DNA of 12,718 nucleotides from Desulfamplus sp. (lineage in GTDB: Bacteria; Desulfobacterota; Desulfobacteria; Desulfobacterales; Desulfobacteraceae): assembly GCA_015233755.1 (NCBI GenBank), contig JADFXA010000039.1:1-12718 (forward strand), read 5' to 3'. Position 1 is the first letter of the stretch; every line of letters begins with the position of its first letter. This document shows, one piece after another, positions 1 to 7,792 of the stretch. The notes beneath the pieces were generated by a model. It saw only the letters and a list, made by a program, of their open reading frames with translations. It was not told the origin of the DNA and searched no databases. A program made the translations under genes and the position numbers.

Positions 1-24
1 AAGGATAATTAGGGCAGAATTACA

Positions 25-1590
25 ATGGTAAATATTTTGGAGACAGAGGTTTTAATAATAGGTGGCGGTGCAACAGGAACAGGTGTTGCAAGAGATTTAG
101 CTTTACGTGGAATAAAATCAATTCTTGTGGAAAAAGGCGATATTAACGCTGGTGCATCTGGCGGAAATCATGGATTATTGCATAGCGGTGCAAGATATGT
201 CGCAAATGATGTTGAAAGTGCGGTTGAATGTATGGAGGAGGGTAAAATATTAAAAAAAACCGCTCACCACTGTATTGATGACTGTGGTGGACTATTTATT
301 GCAGTTGAAGGTGATGATGAGAAATATATATCAGAATTTCCAGCACTTTGTGCAAAAAGTGGTCTTTATTGCAAACCAATATCAATACAAGAGGCTTTTG
401 AAAGAGAGCCAGAGTTATCAGATAAGATAATAGCTGCTTGTGAAGTTGAAGATGCAGCAATTGATCCTTTCATGCTCTCTCTTGAAAATATTGCTGAGGC
501 AAAAGCCTTTGGATCAAAACTTTTTTGTTACACAGAAGCAGTAAAATTTGAGATTACAAATCATAAAATAGTAAGGGTGCATCTTAAAAATATCCGTTCA
601 GGTGAAAACTTTTGTGTTGAACCACAGATAGTTGTAAATGCTTCTGGTGCGTGGGCAGGAATTGTGGCTAATATGGCTGGTGCGTGCATAAATATTGTCT
701 ATTCAATGGGAACACTTCTTGTAACTCAAAATAGAATATCAAATGGCGTAATCAATAGGCTGCGGCCACCATCAAACGCTGATATTCTTGTTCCGGGTGG
801 AACTGTCTCAATAATTGGCACAACATCAGTAAGAGTTGACGATCCTGATAAAATAATACCTACTATTGCGGAAACTGATCTTATTGTTGAACAGGGGGCA
901 AAGATGGTTCCAGCTCTTGAAAATATAAGATATATAAGAGCTTATTCAGGTGTTAGACCTCTTGTAAGTCTTGGAGCTTGCGGGTTAGATGATAGAGATG
1001 TAAGTAGAAATTACACACTTCTTGGACATGAGAGTGATGGGCTTGATAATTTTATCACAATTACAGGCGGAAAACTCACAACTTACAGGCTTATGGCAGA
1101 GAAGACAGCAGATATGGTGTGTGCGAGAATAGGAAACAAAAATCCATGCCTGACACGAACCAAACCTCTTCCATCATCTATGGAAGGCAAATGGACAGAG
1201 CCGGGTAGTGCTCCAAAAAGATGGATACATAAGCCAGATAATGCAAAAGATAAGATTTTATGTGAATGTGAGATGATCTCTGAAAAGACAATTGACGATG
1301 TTGCTGCTGAGCTTAAAAAAGGCAGCGAAATTCCAAACTTACTCAATATTGGAAAGAGAAGCAGACTTGGTAAGGGGCCTTGTCAAGGTGCCTTTTGCAG
1401 CGTTAGAGTGCTTGCCCACATGTATGATAAAGAGGTCTTGACAGGAGAAAATGGGATTGTAGATATTAAAGCATTTCTAAATGAGCGTTGGAAAGGGCAA
1501 AGACCCATTTTCTGGGGAGATCAGCTTATTCAAGCAGAACTTACAGAGGCTATGCACAGCGGCTTTTTTGATCTTGAGCTTGCAAATTAG
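25..1590 (+). CDS. glpA: Anaerobic glycerol-3-phosphate dehydrogenase subunit A (FAD and [2Fe-2S])
   Basis: A 521-residue protein that by family oxidises sn-glycerol-3-phosphate to dihydroxyacetone phosphate and passes electrons towards the quinone pool at the inner face of the membrane. An N-terminal Rossmann FAD site (IIGGGATGTG, residues 11-20) is followed by the family segment SGGNHGLLHSGARYV (45-59). The GlpA/GlpD core signature ITGGKLTTYRLMAEK lies at 346-360. The C-terminus carries a BFD-like [2Fe-2S] domain with four cysteines, C413-x-C415 and C453-x4-C458 (LCECE; GPCQGAFC). This domain marks the anaerobic GlpA type rather than GlpD. Length is close to the roughly 540 residues of E. 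coli GlpA. The start is well fixed: an in-frame TAG lies at 10-12 and a weak AGGG at 11-14 precedes ATG 25. glpB is not downstream, where the classical glpABC order would place it; partner subunits may lie upstream or elsewhere. An 85-bp gap separates it from the next gene, so it is probably a separate unit or the last gene of an upstream one. Confidence 0.93.
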   Translation: MVNILETEVLIIGGGATGTGVARDLALRGIKSILVEKGDINAGASGGNHGLLHSGARYVANDVESAVECMEEGKILKKTAHHCIDDCGGLFIAVEGDDEKYISEFPALCAKSGLYCKPISIQEAFEREPELSDKIIAACEVEDAAIDPFMLSLENIAEAKAFGSKLFCYTEAVKFEITNHKIVRVHLKNIRSGENFCVEPQIVVNASGAWAGIVANMAGACINIVYSMGTLLVTQNRISNGVINRLRPPSNADILVPGGTVSIIGTTSVRVDDPDKIIPTIAETDLIVEQGAKMVPALENIRYIRAYSGVRPLVSLGACGLDDRDVSRNYTLLGHESDGLDNFITITGGKLTTYRLMAEKTADMVCARIGNKNPCLTRTKPLPSSMEGKWTEPGSAPKRWIHKPDNAKDKILCECEMISEKTIDDVAAELKKGSEIPNLLNIGKRSRLGKGPCQGAFCSVRVLAHMYDKEVLTGENGIVDIKAFLNERWKGQRPIFWGDQLIQAELTEAMHSGFFDLELAN

Positions 1591-1606
1591 ACCCAACGTA
1601 CTAATT

Positions 1607-1635
1607 TTTAAAATTGAATTGATCTATTGCATAAT
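1607..1635 (+). promoter_or_regulatory. Weak candidate sigma-70-type promoter before the receiver-FapA operon
   Basis: The 85-bp gap between glpA and the first receiver-FapA gene is the only place in the window roomy enough for a housekeeping promoter. TTTAAA (1607-1612, 4 of 6 to the -35 consensus) and CATAAT (1630-1635, 5 of 6 to the -10 consensus) are separated by 17 bp. In DNA this AT-rich such matches arise easily by chance, so this is only a suggestion. The ribosome-binding site GGAG at 1661-1664 follows, 11 nt before ATG 1676. Confidence 0.2.
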
Positions 1636-1675
1636 TTTTTTAGCTCAACTCTAAAAGAGAGGAGATATAGATAAA

Positions 1676-4582
1676 ATGGCAGATAAAAAAGCAATACTAA
1701 TAGTTGATGATCAAGAGTCCATTATAAAATCATTAAAGAGATTTTTATTGCAAGAACCTTATAATATTCTCTCAGCACCAAACGGACCTGCTGCACTTGA
1801 GCTTATAAAAAACAGAAAAGATTCCGATGAAATTTTCTTGATTATATCAGATCAGCGTATGCCTCATATGACAGGAGTTGAGTTTCTACAAAAAACGATT
1901 GATATGCTCCCTGATGCAATAAGATTTATTCTAACAGGTTATGCAGATACACATAATATAAAAGATTCAATGAAAAAAGGGATTATTCACAGGTATATAA
2001 CCAAACCATGGAACAATGATGAACTCCTTATTATGATTAGCCAAGCTTATCAATATCCTGAAAAGCTGATAAAGGTTGTCAATTCAGATGTTAATATACT
2101 CTCTGAATCACATGAGCTTAATATAATAGAAAAAGAGATAAGAGAATTTAATCAACGAAGTAAAGATATATCGCTTGGAAGAATGGCTTTGCATCACGGT
2201 TTTATTAATCAAGAGCAGTTGGAAGCTTCAATGACTTCAATGCAGATTGAACGCCAAGCAGGCAGAGAAGTTTCGCTTGAGAATATACTATGTGAAAAAG
2301 GATTTATCTCATCAGCTGAGATAGGTAAACTTCTTGCCGCGACTCGTAGAAAACTTGGTAAAACTTTTGGGGCTATTGCAGTAAAAGATTATGGAGTAAA
2401 ACCTATTGATATTGCAAAGGCTCTTGAAACTCAATCAGAAGAGTTCACCAACACATCTGTTTGCCGTCTTATTGGAGATATTCTTGTTGCAGAGAACATA
2501 TTGACCGAAGATCAAAAAGATTCCATCATAATTGATATGACATATTTAGAGAAAGAAGAGCTGACTTCTGATGATAGTGGAAACGTTGAAAATCAAAGCA
2601 GCACAAATCAGATAAGCGATAAATTAATACTAAATAAGAAGAAGAAAAATTTTTTCAGACAGCGCGCCTTTGATAAAATTTTTTGTAAATCTGTAATTAA
2701 TAATAATTTCGCTACTGAAGCAGAGGTATTAAAGGCCTTAGAAGAACAGCTTATCCATTTTACAAAACAATTTGAAGTAAAGTTAATTAAAGATATTTTA
2801 ATCGAACGTTCTGTAATATCCCAAGAACAGGCTCGATTTATAGCAGATCAAAGCAGCCTAACTAATCAAAAAAAGATCACAAACAAAACAAATAGTTACG
2901 ACAATGCCAATAATAAAAAGATAATAACTATTGAGGAAAATAGTTCCTTTAAATTAACATTAAGTGATGATGAACTCGAAGCAAAAATAGAGATTATAGG
3001 TGATATTCCTAAAGATATGAGTGTAGAGAAACTAAAGGATCTCCTCGCTCAACATCAGATAGTTTATGGCCTTGCTGATGATGTTGCAATTGAGCTATTC
3101 CTAAGAGGTAATAATATAGAAAAAAAACCATTTTTAATTGCAAAAGGCAAGCCTGTAAAGGAAGGTCGAAATGCAATTGTTAAATATTTTTTTAAAGATC
3201 ACAGTGCCAATTTTGGGAAAGAGCTTGAATCTGGTAAATTTGATTATAGAGAGAGAGACGAAATGGTGAACATCTCACAAGGGACTATTTTAGCTGAAAA
3301 AATACCTCTTATACCAGCAATTAACGGCATAAATGTTAAAGGATACGAAGTAGCATCATCACCTCCATCTGATGTAACTCTTGATTGCGGAAAAGGAGCT
3401 GAAATATCTAAGGACGGTTTAAGAGTTATCGCCACAGATAATGGACGACCAGACATCTCCCTTGGAGGGAAAATAACTGTTCTACCTGCGATAGTAATTA
3501 AGGGAGATGTAAATTTTAAAACCGGCAATATAAAATTCAGCGGAGATGTTACTGTTAATGGAACTATATTGTCAGGCTTTAGTGTAATTGCCAATAATTT
3601 GACCGTGAACGATATTCAAGAGGGTGATGTTAATATTGTCAATACTCTTTTAGTTAAAAACAGTATTAATAACTCAACAGTTAAGACGGGTGGGAAAATA
3701 GCCGCCCAAATTATTACAAATAGTACTATTATTGCTCGTGGTGATGTTATTGTCCAAAAAGAGATCGTTGACTCCACAATTATCACAAGTGGTAAGGTTA
3801 TACTCCCAAGAGGTAGAATTTTAGTTAGTACAATTCACGCTGCAAAAGGTATTTTTGCTATGAACATTGGCAGCGATGTTTCACCTCCATGCATCCTTTT
3901 TCCAAGTTCCGACGATCATTCTCTTGATATAATTAAATCATTTAACGATAAAATTGGTTATCAAAAAGATATTTTTGTAAAACTTGAAGCTTTTAAAGCT
4001 CAATATGAGCAGCAAAGCTGGAGTCAACTTACAAATCTTTCGGAAACATCAAAGCTTCAAGAGCAGCTTTCGATAGAGAAAAAAAACATTCTTAAACAGC
4101 TGCATAGTTATGAAAGTAAAACAGCATTAAATAAATCTGATACAAACGATAATTCTAAAAAACAGCTTACTCAATCTTTGTCTGATATTGATAAAAAGAT
4201 ATTACAAATGGATGAAACGATAAATAAGCTCTTTGATGAACATGATACTACTCAAAGTAAAATAACTGAAATTAAGGTCAAAATAAAAGATGTGGAACAG
4301 CAGATGCAAATATTGTTAAACGAGAAAGAGCGATTTGAAAAGTGGTATAACGCAGAAAAAGAAGAGGCTCATAAACAAGGGGTTGGGGTTTATGTTCAAG
4401 GTACAATAGTTGCAAGGACTCAGATTAAATGCAACGAATGCTCTATTGTTTTAAGCAGCAATATCAGAAACTCTAAAATCTATAAGGTAGTTAATAATAA
4501 CGATCCATCTAATCCATTCTATGAGATGAGGATAGATTCTCTTGCTTCAAAGGGCAGCCAGCCTCATGTTTACAGAAACTAA
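1676..4582 (+). CDS. Receiver domain fused to three helical repeats and a FapA/DUF342 body (paralogue 1)
   Basis: A 968-residue, apparently cytoplasmic protein with no signal peptide or membrane segment. Residues 5-128 form a complete receiver domain: acidic pair D11-D12, phospho-acceptor D59 (ISDQRMP), T87 (ILTGYA) and K110 (TKPW). Residues about 168-390 hold three degenerate repeats of 55-60 residues that resemble MshEN/T2SSE-N-type helical modules, each ending in a variant of GDILVAENILTEDQ. A polar linker follows. Residues 425-968 match FapA/DUF342 (PF03961 family): LIAKGKPVKEGRNAIVKYFF (487-506), the SGKFDYRE-to-GINVKGYE region (519-558), then a beta-helix (about 600-745) rich in short G-V-I-S/T repeats. 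A coiled coil (750-900) and a short C-terminal strand region end the protein. FapA has been linked to polar flagellum assembly in Vibrio, but the function of this fusion is unknown. A GGAG ribosome-binding site precedes the ATG. It is followed 23 bp later by a close paralogue and then by a kinase, which suggests that kinase or a relay phosphorylates it. Confidence 0.88.
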   Translation: MADKKAILIVDDQESIIKSLKRFLLQEPYNILSAPNGPAALELIKNRKDSDEIFLIISDQRMPHMTGVEFLQKTIDMLPDAIRFILTGYADTHNIKDSMKKGIIHRYITKPWNNDELLIMISQAYQYPEKLIKVVNSDVNILSESHELNIIEKEIREFNQRSKDISLGRMALHHGFINQEQLEASMTSMQIERQAGREVSLENILCEKGFISSAEIGKLLAATRRKLGKTFGAIAVKDYGVKPIDIAKALETQSEEFTNTSVCRLIGDILVAENILTEDQKDSIIIDMTYLEKEELTSDDSGNVENQSSTNQISDKLILNKKKKNFFRQRAFDKIFCKSVINNNFATEAEVLKALEEQLIHFTKQFEVKLIKDILIERSVISQEQARFIADQSSLTNQKKITNKTNSYDNANNKKIITIEENSSFKLTLSDDELEAKIEIIGDIPKDMSVEKLKDLLAQHQIVYGLADDVAIELFLRGNNIEKKPFLIAKGKPVKEGRNAIVKYFFKDHSANFGKELESGKFDYRERDEMVNISQGTILAEKIPLIPAINGINVKGYEVASSPPSDVTLDCGKGAEISKDGLRVIATDNGRPDISLGGKITVLPAIVIKGDVNFKTGNIKFSGDVTVNGTILSGFSVIANNLTVNDIQEGDVNIVNTLLVKNSINNSTVKTGGKIAAQIITNSTIIARGDVIVQKEIVDSTIITSGKVILPRGRILVSTIHAAKGIFAMNIGSDVSPPCILFPSSDDHSLDIIKSFNDKIGYQKDIFVKLEAFKAQYEQQSWSQLTNLSETSKLQEQLSIEKKNILKQLHSYESKTALNKSDTNDNSKKQLTQSLSDIDKKILQMDETINKLFDEHDTTQSKITEIKVKIKDVEQQMQILLNEKERFEKWYNAEKEEAHKQGVGVYVQGTIVARTQIKCNECSIVLSSNIRNSKIYKVVNNNDPSNPFYEMRIDSLASKGSQPHVYRN

Positions 4583-4594
4583 ACATGAGTTTTT
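4563..4594 (+). terminator. Terminator-like hairpin between the two receiver-FapA genes
   Basis: A perfect 10-bp inverted repeat (CTCATGTTTA at 4563-4572 and TAAACATGAG at 4580-4589) with a 7-nt loop straddles the stop codon of the first paralogue. It is followed directly by five T residues (4590-4594). This is the geometry of an intrinsic terminator, but the stem has only three G-C pairs and the U-tract is short. The ribosome-binding site AAGGA (4595-4599) of the next gene begins immediately after the T-run. It may be a leaky terminator or attenuator, or an mRNA-stability hairpin that sets the ratio of the two paralogues. Confidence 0.35.
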
Positions 4595-4605
4595 AAGGAA
4601 ATAGA

Positions 4606-7600
4606 ATGCCAGATAATAACACCATACTCATTGTTGACGATCAAGAGTCGATCATAAAATCTTTGAAACGGCTATTGCTGCCAGAGCTATACAATATTCT
4701 CTCTGCACCAGATGGTGAAACTGCTCTTCAAGTTATTAGTGAACACAAATCCAACTTATCAGCATCTAATTCCTTAGATGCTGATAAGTTGGATAAGAGT
4801 AGTAAACTAGACCAACAAGGCAATATTTTTTTGATAATATCTGACCAGAGAATGCCAAATATGACGGGCACACAATTTCTTGAAAAGACAATGGAGATAT
4901 TGCCTGATGCTGTAAGATTTATTTTGTCAGGATATGCAGATAGATATGATATTGTAAAAGCATTAAATCAAGGAATTGCCCACAGATACCTCACTAAACC
5001 TTGGAACAATGACGAGCTTTTGATTATGATTCGTCAAGCATACGAATCACCTGAAAAGATAAGAAGATTTGTAAATAATCATAGTTCAGAACTGTCTGAA
5101 ATCAATATAATGGATAAGGAGATAAGGCAATTTGAGGAACATCGAAAAGATATGTTTCTCGGAAGGGTGGCTGTGCATCATGGATTTATTACTCAAGAAG
5201 AGTTAGATAACTCACTTACGGCTATGCAGAGTGCACGTCAAGCTGGAAGGAATGTATCTCTTGAGAATATTCTGTTTGAAAGAGGTATTATCTCATCAGA
5301 AGATATGGGCAAAATTGTTGCCGTAACCAAAAGACGAATGGGAAAAACTTTTGCAAAAACTGCTATGCAAAATTTTGGAGTTGCTCAATCAGATATTGAC
5401 AAGGGACTTACGATTCAAGCTCAAGAGTTTAGTAACACAAGCACTTGCAGACTTCTTGGTGATATTCTTGTTGCTGAAAAGATCATCACTGAAGAACAAA
5501 AAGAGTCAATTATAATCGACCAGATTTATTCAGAAAGAGAGCTTTTATCTTCTGGCATTAATAATAAAACTTGCACAATTTCAATAGATAGAGTCGATAG
5601 TATAGAGGAGAAACAAAATAGAATTAAAGATGAAGAAAAATTAATTGATGATGAAACAGAAAATGATAAAGATACACTAACAGTAGATACAACAGAAGAG
5701 TGTGCAAAGAGCGCGCTAACACTTAAAAGAAGGAAAAAAAAATTTTTTCATCAAAGGGCTCTTGATAAACTTTTCTGTAAATCTGCTATTAATAGAAATT
5801 TTGCAACTGAAGACGAAATATTGAAAGCTCTTGAAGAGCAGCTTATCCACTTTACAAGAACATTTGAGATAAAGTTAGTTAAGGATATTCTTGTTGAACG
5901 CTCTATAATGTCACAAAATCAGGCACAAATTATTATTGATTCTATTTTACAGCCTCAGCACCCCTCAATGTTACAACCTCAAAACTTCGAATCTAATCAC
6001 CATAAAAATAATCAAAACCTATCTCTTCAAAATCCAGAAAGTGCTGTTAAATCTGACTCTGTTGGCACAGAAAAGAGATTTGAGACAGAAAAAAGAGATT
6101 ATAGAAATAACGAACCTTTTGAGGTAATCATCTCTAAAGATGAGCTTGAAGCCAGGATTTGGCTTGTTGATAATAGTGAGATACAAAAAGATATTACGCA
6201 AATGACCCCAGAAAAACTAAAAGAGATCCTGGCCACGAAATATAATATAGTTTATGGGCTTGTTGACGATGTAGCAATTGAACTTTTTTTACGCCAAGCT
6301 GCTTTAAAAAAAGATAAACTTACCTTTATAAAAGAGAATAGTTTTCTCATTGCAAGGGGGAAGCCTGTAAAGTTAGGGCGAAATGCTCTTATAAAATACT
6401 ATTTTGAAAATGAGAATACGCGGTTTGGTAGAGAGCTTCCTTCAGGTAAATTTGATTATAGATACAGAAACGAAATTCCTAATATAAATCAAGGGGCTCT
6501 TTTAGCTGAAAAAATTACATCTATCCCATCAATCAATGGTATGACTGTAAAAGGTGTTGAGATTATAGCACCAACTCCTATTGATGTTAATATTGATTGT
6601 GGAGATGGAGTGGCGTTAACAGAAGATGGTTTAAGAGCCATTGCAATTGCAGATGGAAAACCTGATATAACGCTAAGTGGTAAGATAAGTGTTCTTCCTG
6701 AAAAATTAGTCAAGGGGAATGTCGATTTTAGAACAGGAAATGTGAAATTTAGCGGCGATATAGTTGTTCAAGGAACTATTTTACCAGGCTTTAGCGTAAC
6801 AGGTTGTAATCTTACGGTTAATGATATTGATGAAGCTGATGTTGATATCACTAACACTGTTTCTGTAAAGAACAATATCAACGCGTCTTTAGTTAAAACT
6901 GGAGTTTTACTCACAGCTCAAACCATAAAAAAAAGCAAAATTATTGCTCATGGTGATGTTGTAGTGCAAAAAGAGATAATTGACTCAACCATTATTACAA
7001 GTGGTAAAGTTATTGTTCCAAGAGGTAGAATTATTGCGAGTACAATTCATGCTGCTAAAGGGATAGAAGCTATGAATATTGGCAATGACTTATCTACTCC
7101 TTGCCATCTTTTTCCAGGTTCTGATGATCATGCGAAAGAGGTTATTAAAGTGTTATCCGCAAAAATTGACAGCCATAAAGAGCAGCTTGTTAAACTCGAA
7201 GCTATTGAAAAACAGTATGATACTCAAAGTTTAAAGCAATTAAATGATCTTGCTGAACTCTCAAGGCTTCAAGAGAGACTTGTAATAGAGAGGAGAAAGA
7301 CTTTAGAGGATAAAAAAGGTGTTGCAAGTGCTATTGTAAAAAAACAGATGGATGAGTTCTTGGTTGATCTTGACAAAAGGGCTTTAAAAATGGATGAAAC
7401 TATTAACACCTTATTTGATAAAAACGATCTTATACAGACCAAAATATCTGAAATTAAATCTAAAATTCGAGCTGTGAGAACAGAGATAGAAGGACTTTTA
7501 AAGGAGAAAAATAGTTTTAAAGTATGGTATGATTCCCAAAAGGAGGAGGCTCATAAAAACGGGATTGGTGTCTCAGTGCAAGGAACAATTTTTGCGGGAA

Positions 7601-7761
7601 CTCATATTACAGGAACTGCCTGTTCCATGACGGTGAAAGATAATATAAGAAATTGTAAAATCCAACAAGTGATAAACAAAAAAGATCCTAATAACCCATT
7701 TCAAGAGATGTTAATCTTGCCATTAAGTTCAAGAGGCAAACCGCATGTTTATAGAACATAG
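4606..7761 (+). CDS. Receiver domain fused to three helical repeats and a FapA/DUF342 body (paralogue 2)
   Basis: A 1051-residue tandem paralogue of the preceding protein with the same domain order and extensive identity. The receiver keeps D11-D12, phospho-acceptor D80 (ISDQRMP) and K131 (TKPW), but the conserved switch Thr is Ser108 (ILSGYA); Ser is accepted in many receivers. Between helix 2 and strand 3 of the receiver there are about 21 extra residues (about 49-69), encoded largely by a perfect palindrome (4749-4794). The three helical repeats cover about 185-443. Linkers between repeats 2 and 3 (about 310-378) and before the FapA body (about 445-505) are longer than in paralogue 1 and highly polar. 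FapA/DUF342 signatures include LIARGKPVKLGRNALIKYYF (581-600) and GTILPGFSVTGCNLTVND (723-740), followed by the beta-helix, a coiled coil (about 845-980) and the shared C-terminus PHVYR. AAGGA at 4595-4599, 6 nt from the ATG, supports the start. It is probably co-transcribed with the kinase 31 bp downstream. The function is inferred to be a phosphorylation-controlled scaffold and is not established. Confidence 0.88.
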   Translation: MPDNNTILIVDDQESIIKSLKRLLLPELYNILSAPDGETALQVISEHKSNLSASNSLDADKLDKSSKLDQQGNIFLIISDQRMPNMTGTQFLEKTMEILPDAVRFILSGYADRYDIVKALNQGIAHRYLTKPWNNDELLIMIRQAYESPEKIRRFVNNHSSELSEINIMDKEIRQFEEHRKDMFLGRVAVHHGFITQEELDNSLTAMQSARQAGRNVSLENILFERGIISSEDMGKIVAVTKRRMGKTFAKTAMQNFGVAQSDIDKGLTIQAQEFSNTSTCRLLGDILVAEKIITEEQKESIIIDQIYSERELLSSGINNKTCTISIDRVDSIEEKQNRIKDEEKLIDDETENDKDTLTVDTTEECAKSALTLKRRKKKFFHQRALDKLFCKSAINRNFATEDEILKALEEQLIHFTRTFEIKLVKDILVERSIMSQNQAQIIIDSILQPQHPSMLQPQNFESNHHKNNQNLSLQNPESAVKSDSVGTEKRFETEKRDYRNNEPFEVIISKDELEARIWLVDNSEIQKDITQMTPEKLKEILATKYNIVYGLVDDVAIELFLRQAALKKDKLTFIKENSFLIARGKPVKLGRNALIKYYFENENTRFGRELPSGKFDYRYRNEIPNINQGALLAEKITSIPSINGMTVKGVEIIAPTPIDVNIDCGDGVALTEDGLRAIAIADGKPDITLSGKISVLPEKLVKGNVDFRTGNVKFSGDIVVQGTILPGFSVTGCNLTVNDIDEADVDITNTVSVKNNINASLVKTGVLLTAQTIKKSKIIAHGDVVVQKEIIDSTIITSGKVIVPRGRIIASTIHAAKGIEAMNIGNDLSTPCHLFPGSDDHAKEVIKVLSAKIDSHKEQLVKLEAIEKQYDTQSLKQLNDLAELSRLQERLVIERRKTLEDKKGVASAIVKKQMDEFLVDLDKRALKMDETINTLFDKNDLIQTKISEIKSKIRAVRTEIEGLLKEKNSFKVWYDSQKEEAHKNGIGVSVQGTIFAGTHITGTACSMTVKDNIRNCKIQQVINKKDPNNPFQEMLILPLSSRGKPHVYRT
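4749..4794. repeat. Perfect palindrome in frame inside a receiver domain
   Basis: Two 21-bp arms (4749-4769 and 4774-4794) are exact reverse complements with a 4-bp loop, TTCC (4770-4773). The first arm begins ATCCAACTTATC and ends CATCTAA; the second begins TTAGATG and ends GATAAGTTGGAT. The palindrome encodes residues 48-63 of the receiver-FapA paralogue 2, in a segment (about residues 49-69) that has no counterpart in paralogue 1. The reading frame is kept. No transposase or clear target-site duplication is visible. There is no T-run after it, so it is not a typical terminator. Confidence 0.92.
5947..5994 (+). repeat. Two imperfect 24-bp direct repeats in a polar linker
   Basis: The units 5947-5970 and 5971-5994 encode LQPQHPSM and LQPQNFES. 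The first half of each (TTACAGCCTCAG and TTACAACCTCAA) is nearly identical. They lie in the linker between the third helical repeat and the FapA body of paralogue 2, a stretch lengthened relative to paralogue 1. This suggests that small tandem duplications contributed to linker growth. Confidence 0.5.
6067..6102 (+). repeat. Two imperfect 18-bp direct repeats in the same linker
   Basis: Units 6067-6084 and 6085-6102 encode TEKRFE and TEKRDY. The first twelve bases of the two units differ at a single position. They fall just before the FapA body of paralogue 2 and look like a recent short tandem duplication within a disordered, charged segment. Confidence 0.5.
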
Positions 7762-7792
7762 TAGGTAATAAACCTATAAGGTATAAGATAAG

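Noticed and set aside
1..12. AAG GAT AAT TAG could be the tail of an upstream gene
   Set aside because: Only three codons are visible. It is useful as an in-frame stop before glpA but cannot be called as a gene.
1584..1609. Possible terminator after glpA: AAATTAG (1584-1590) pairs with CTAATTT (1601-1607), followed by TT
   Set aside because: The 7-bp stem has one G-C pair, the loop is 10 nt and the T-run is mostly inside the stem. It is too weak to call in DNA this AT-rich.
1649..1659. CTCT-AAA-AGAG mini-hairpin before the first receiver-FapA gene
   Set aside because: A 4-bp stem with a 3-nt loop next to a purine-rich ribosome-binding site is expected by chance.
5936..6127. Plus-strand 63-codon frame inside receiver-FapA paralogue 2
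   Set aside because: It is an out-of-frame reading within a polar linker of a longer, clearly coding frame, with no ribosome-binding site of note.
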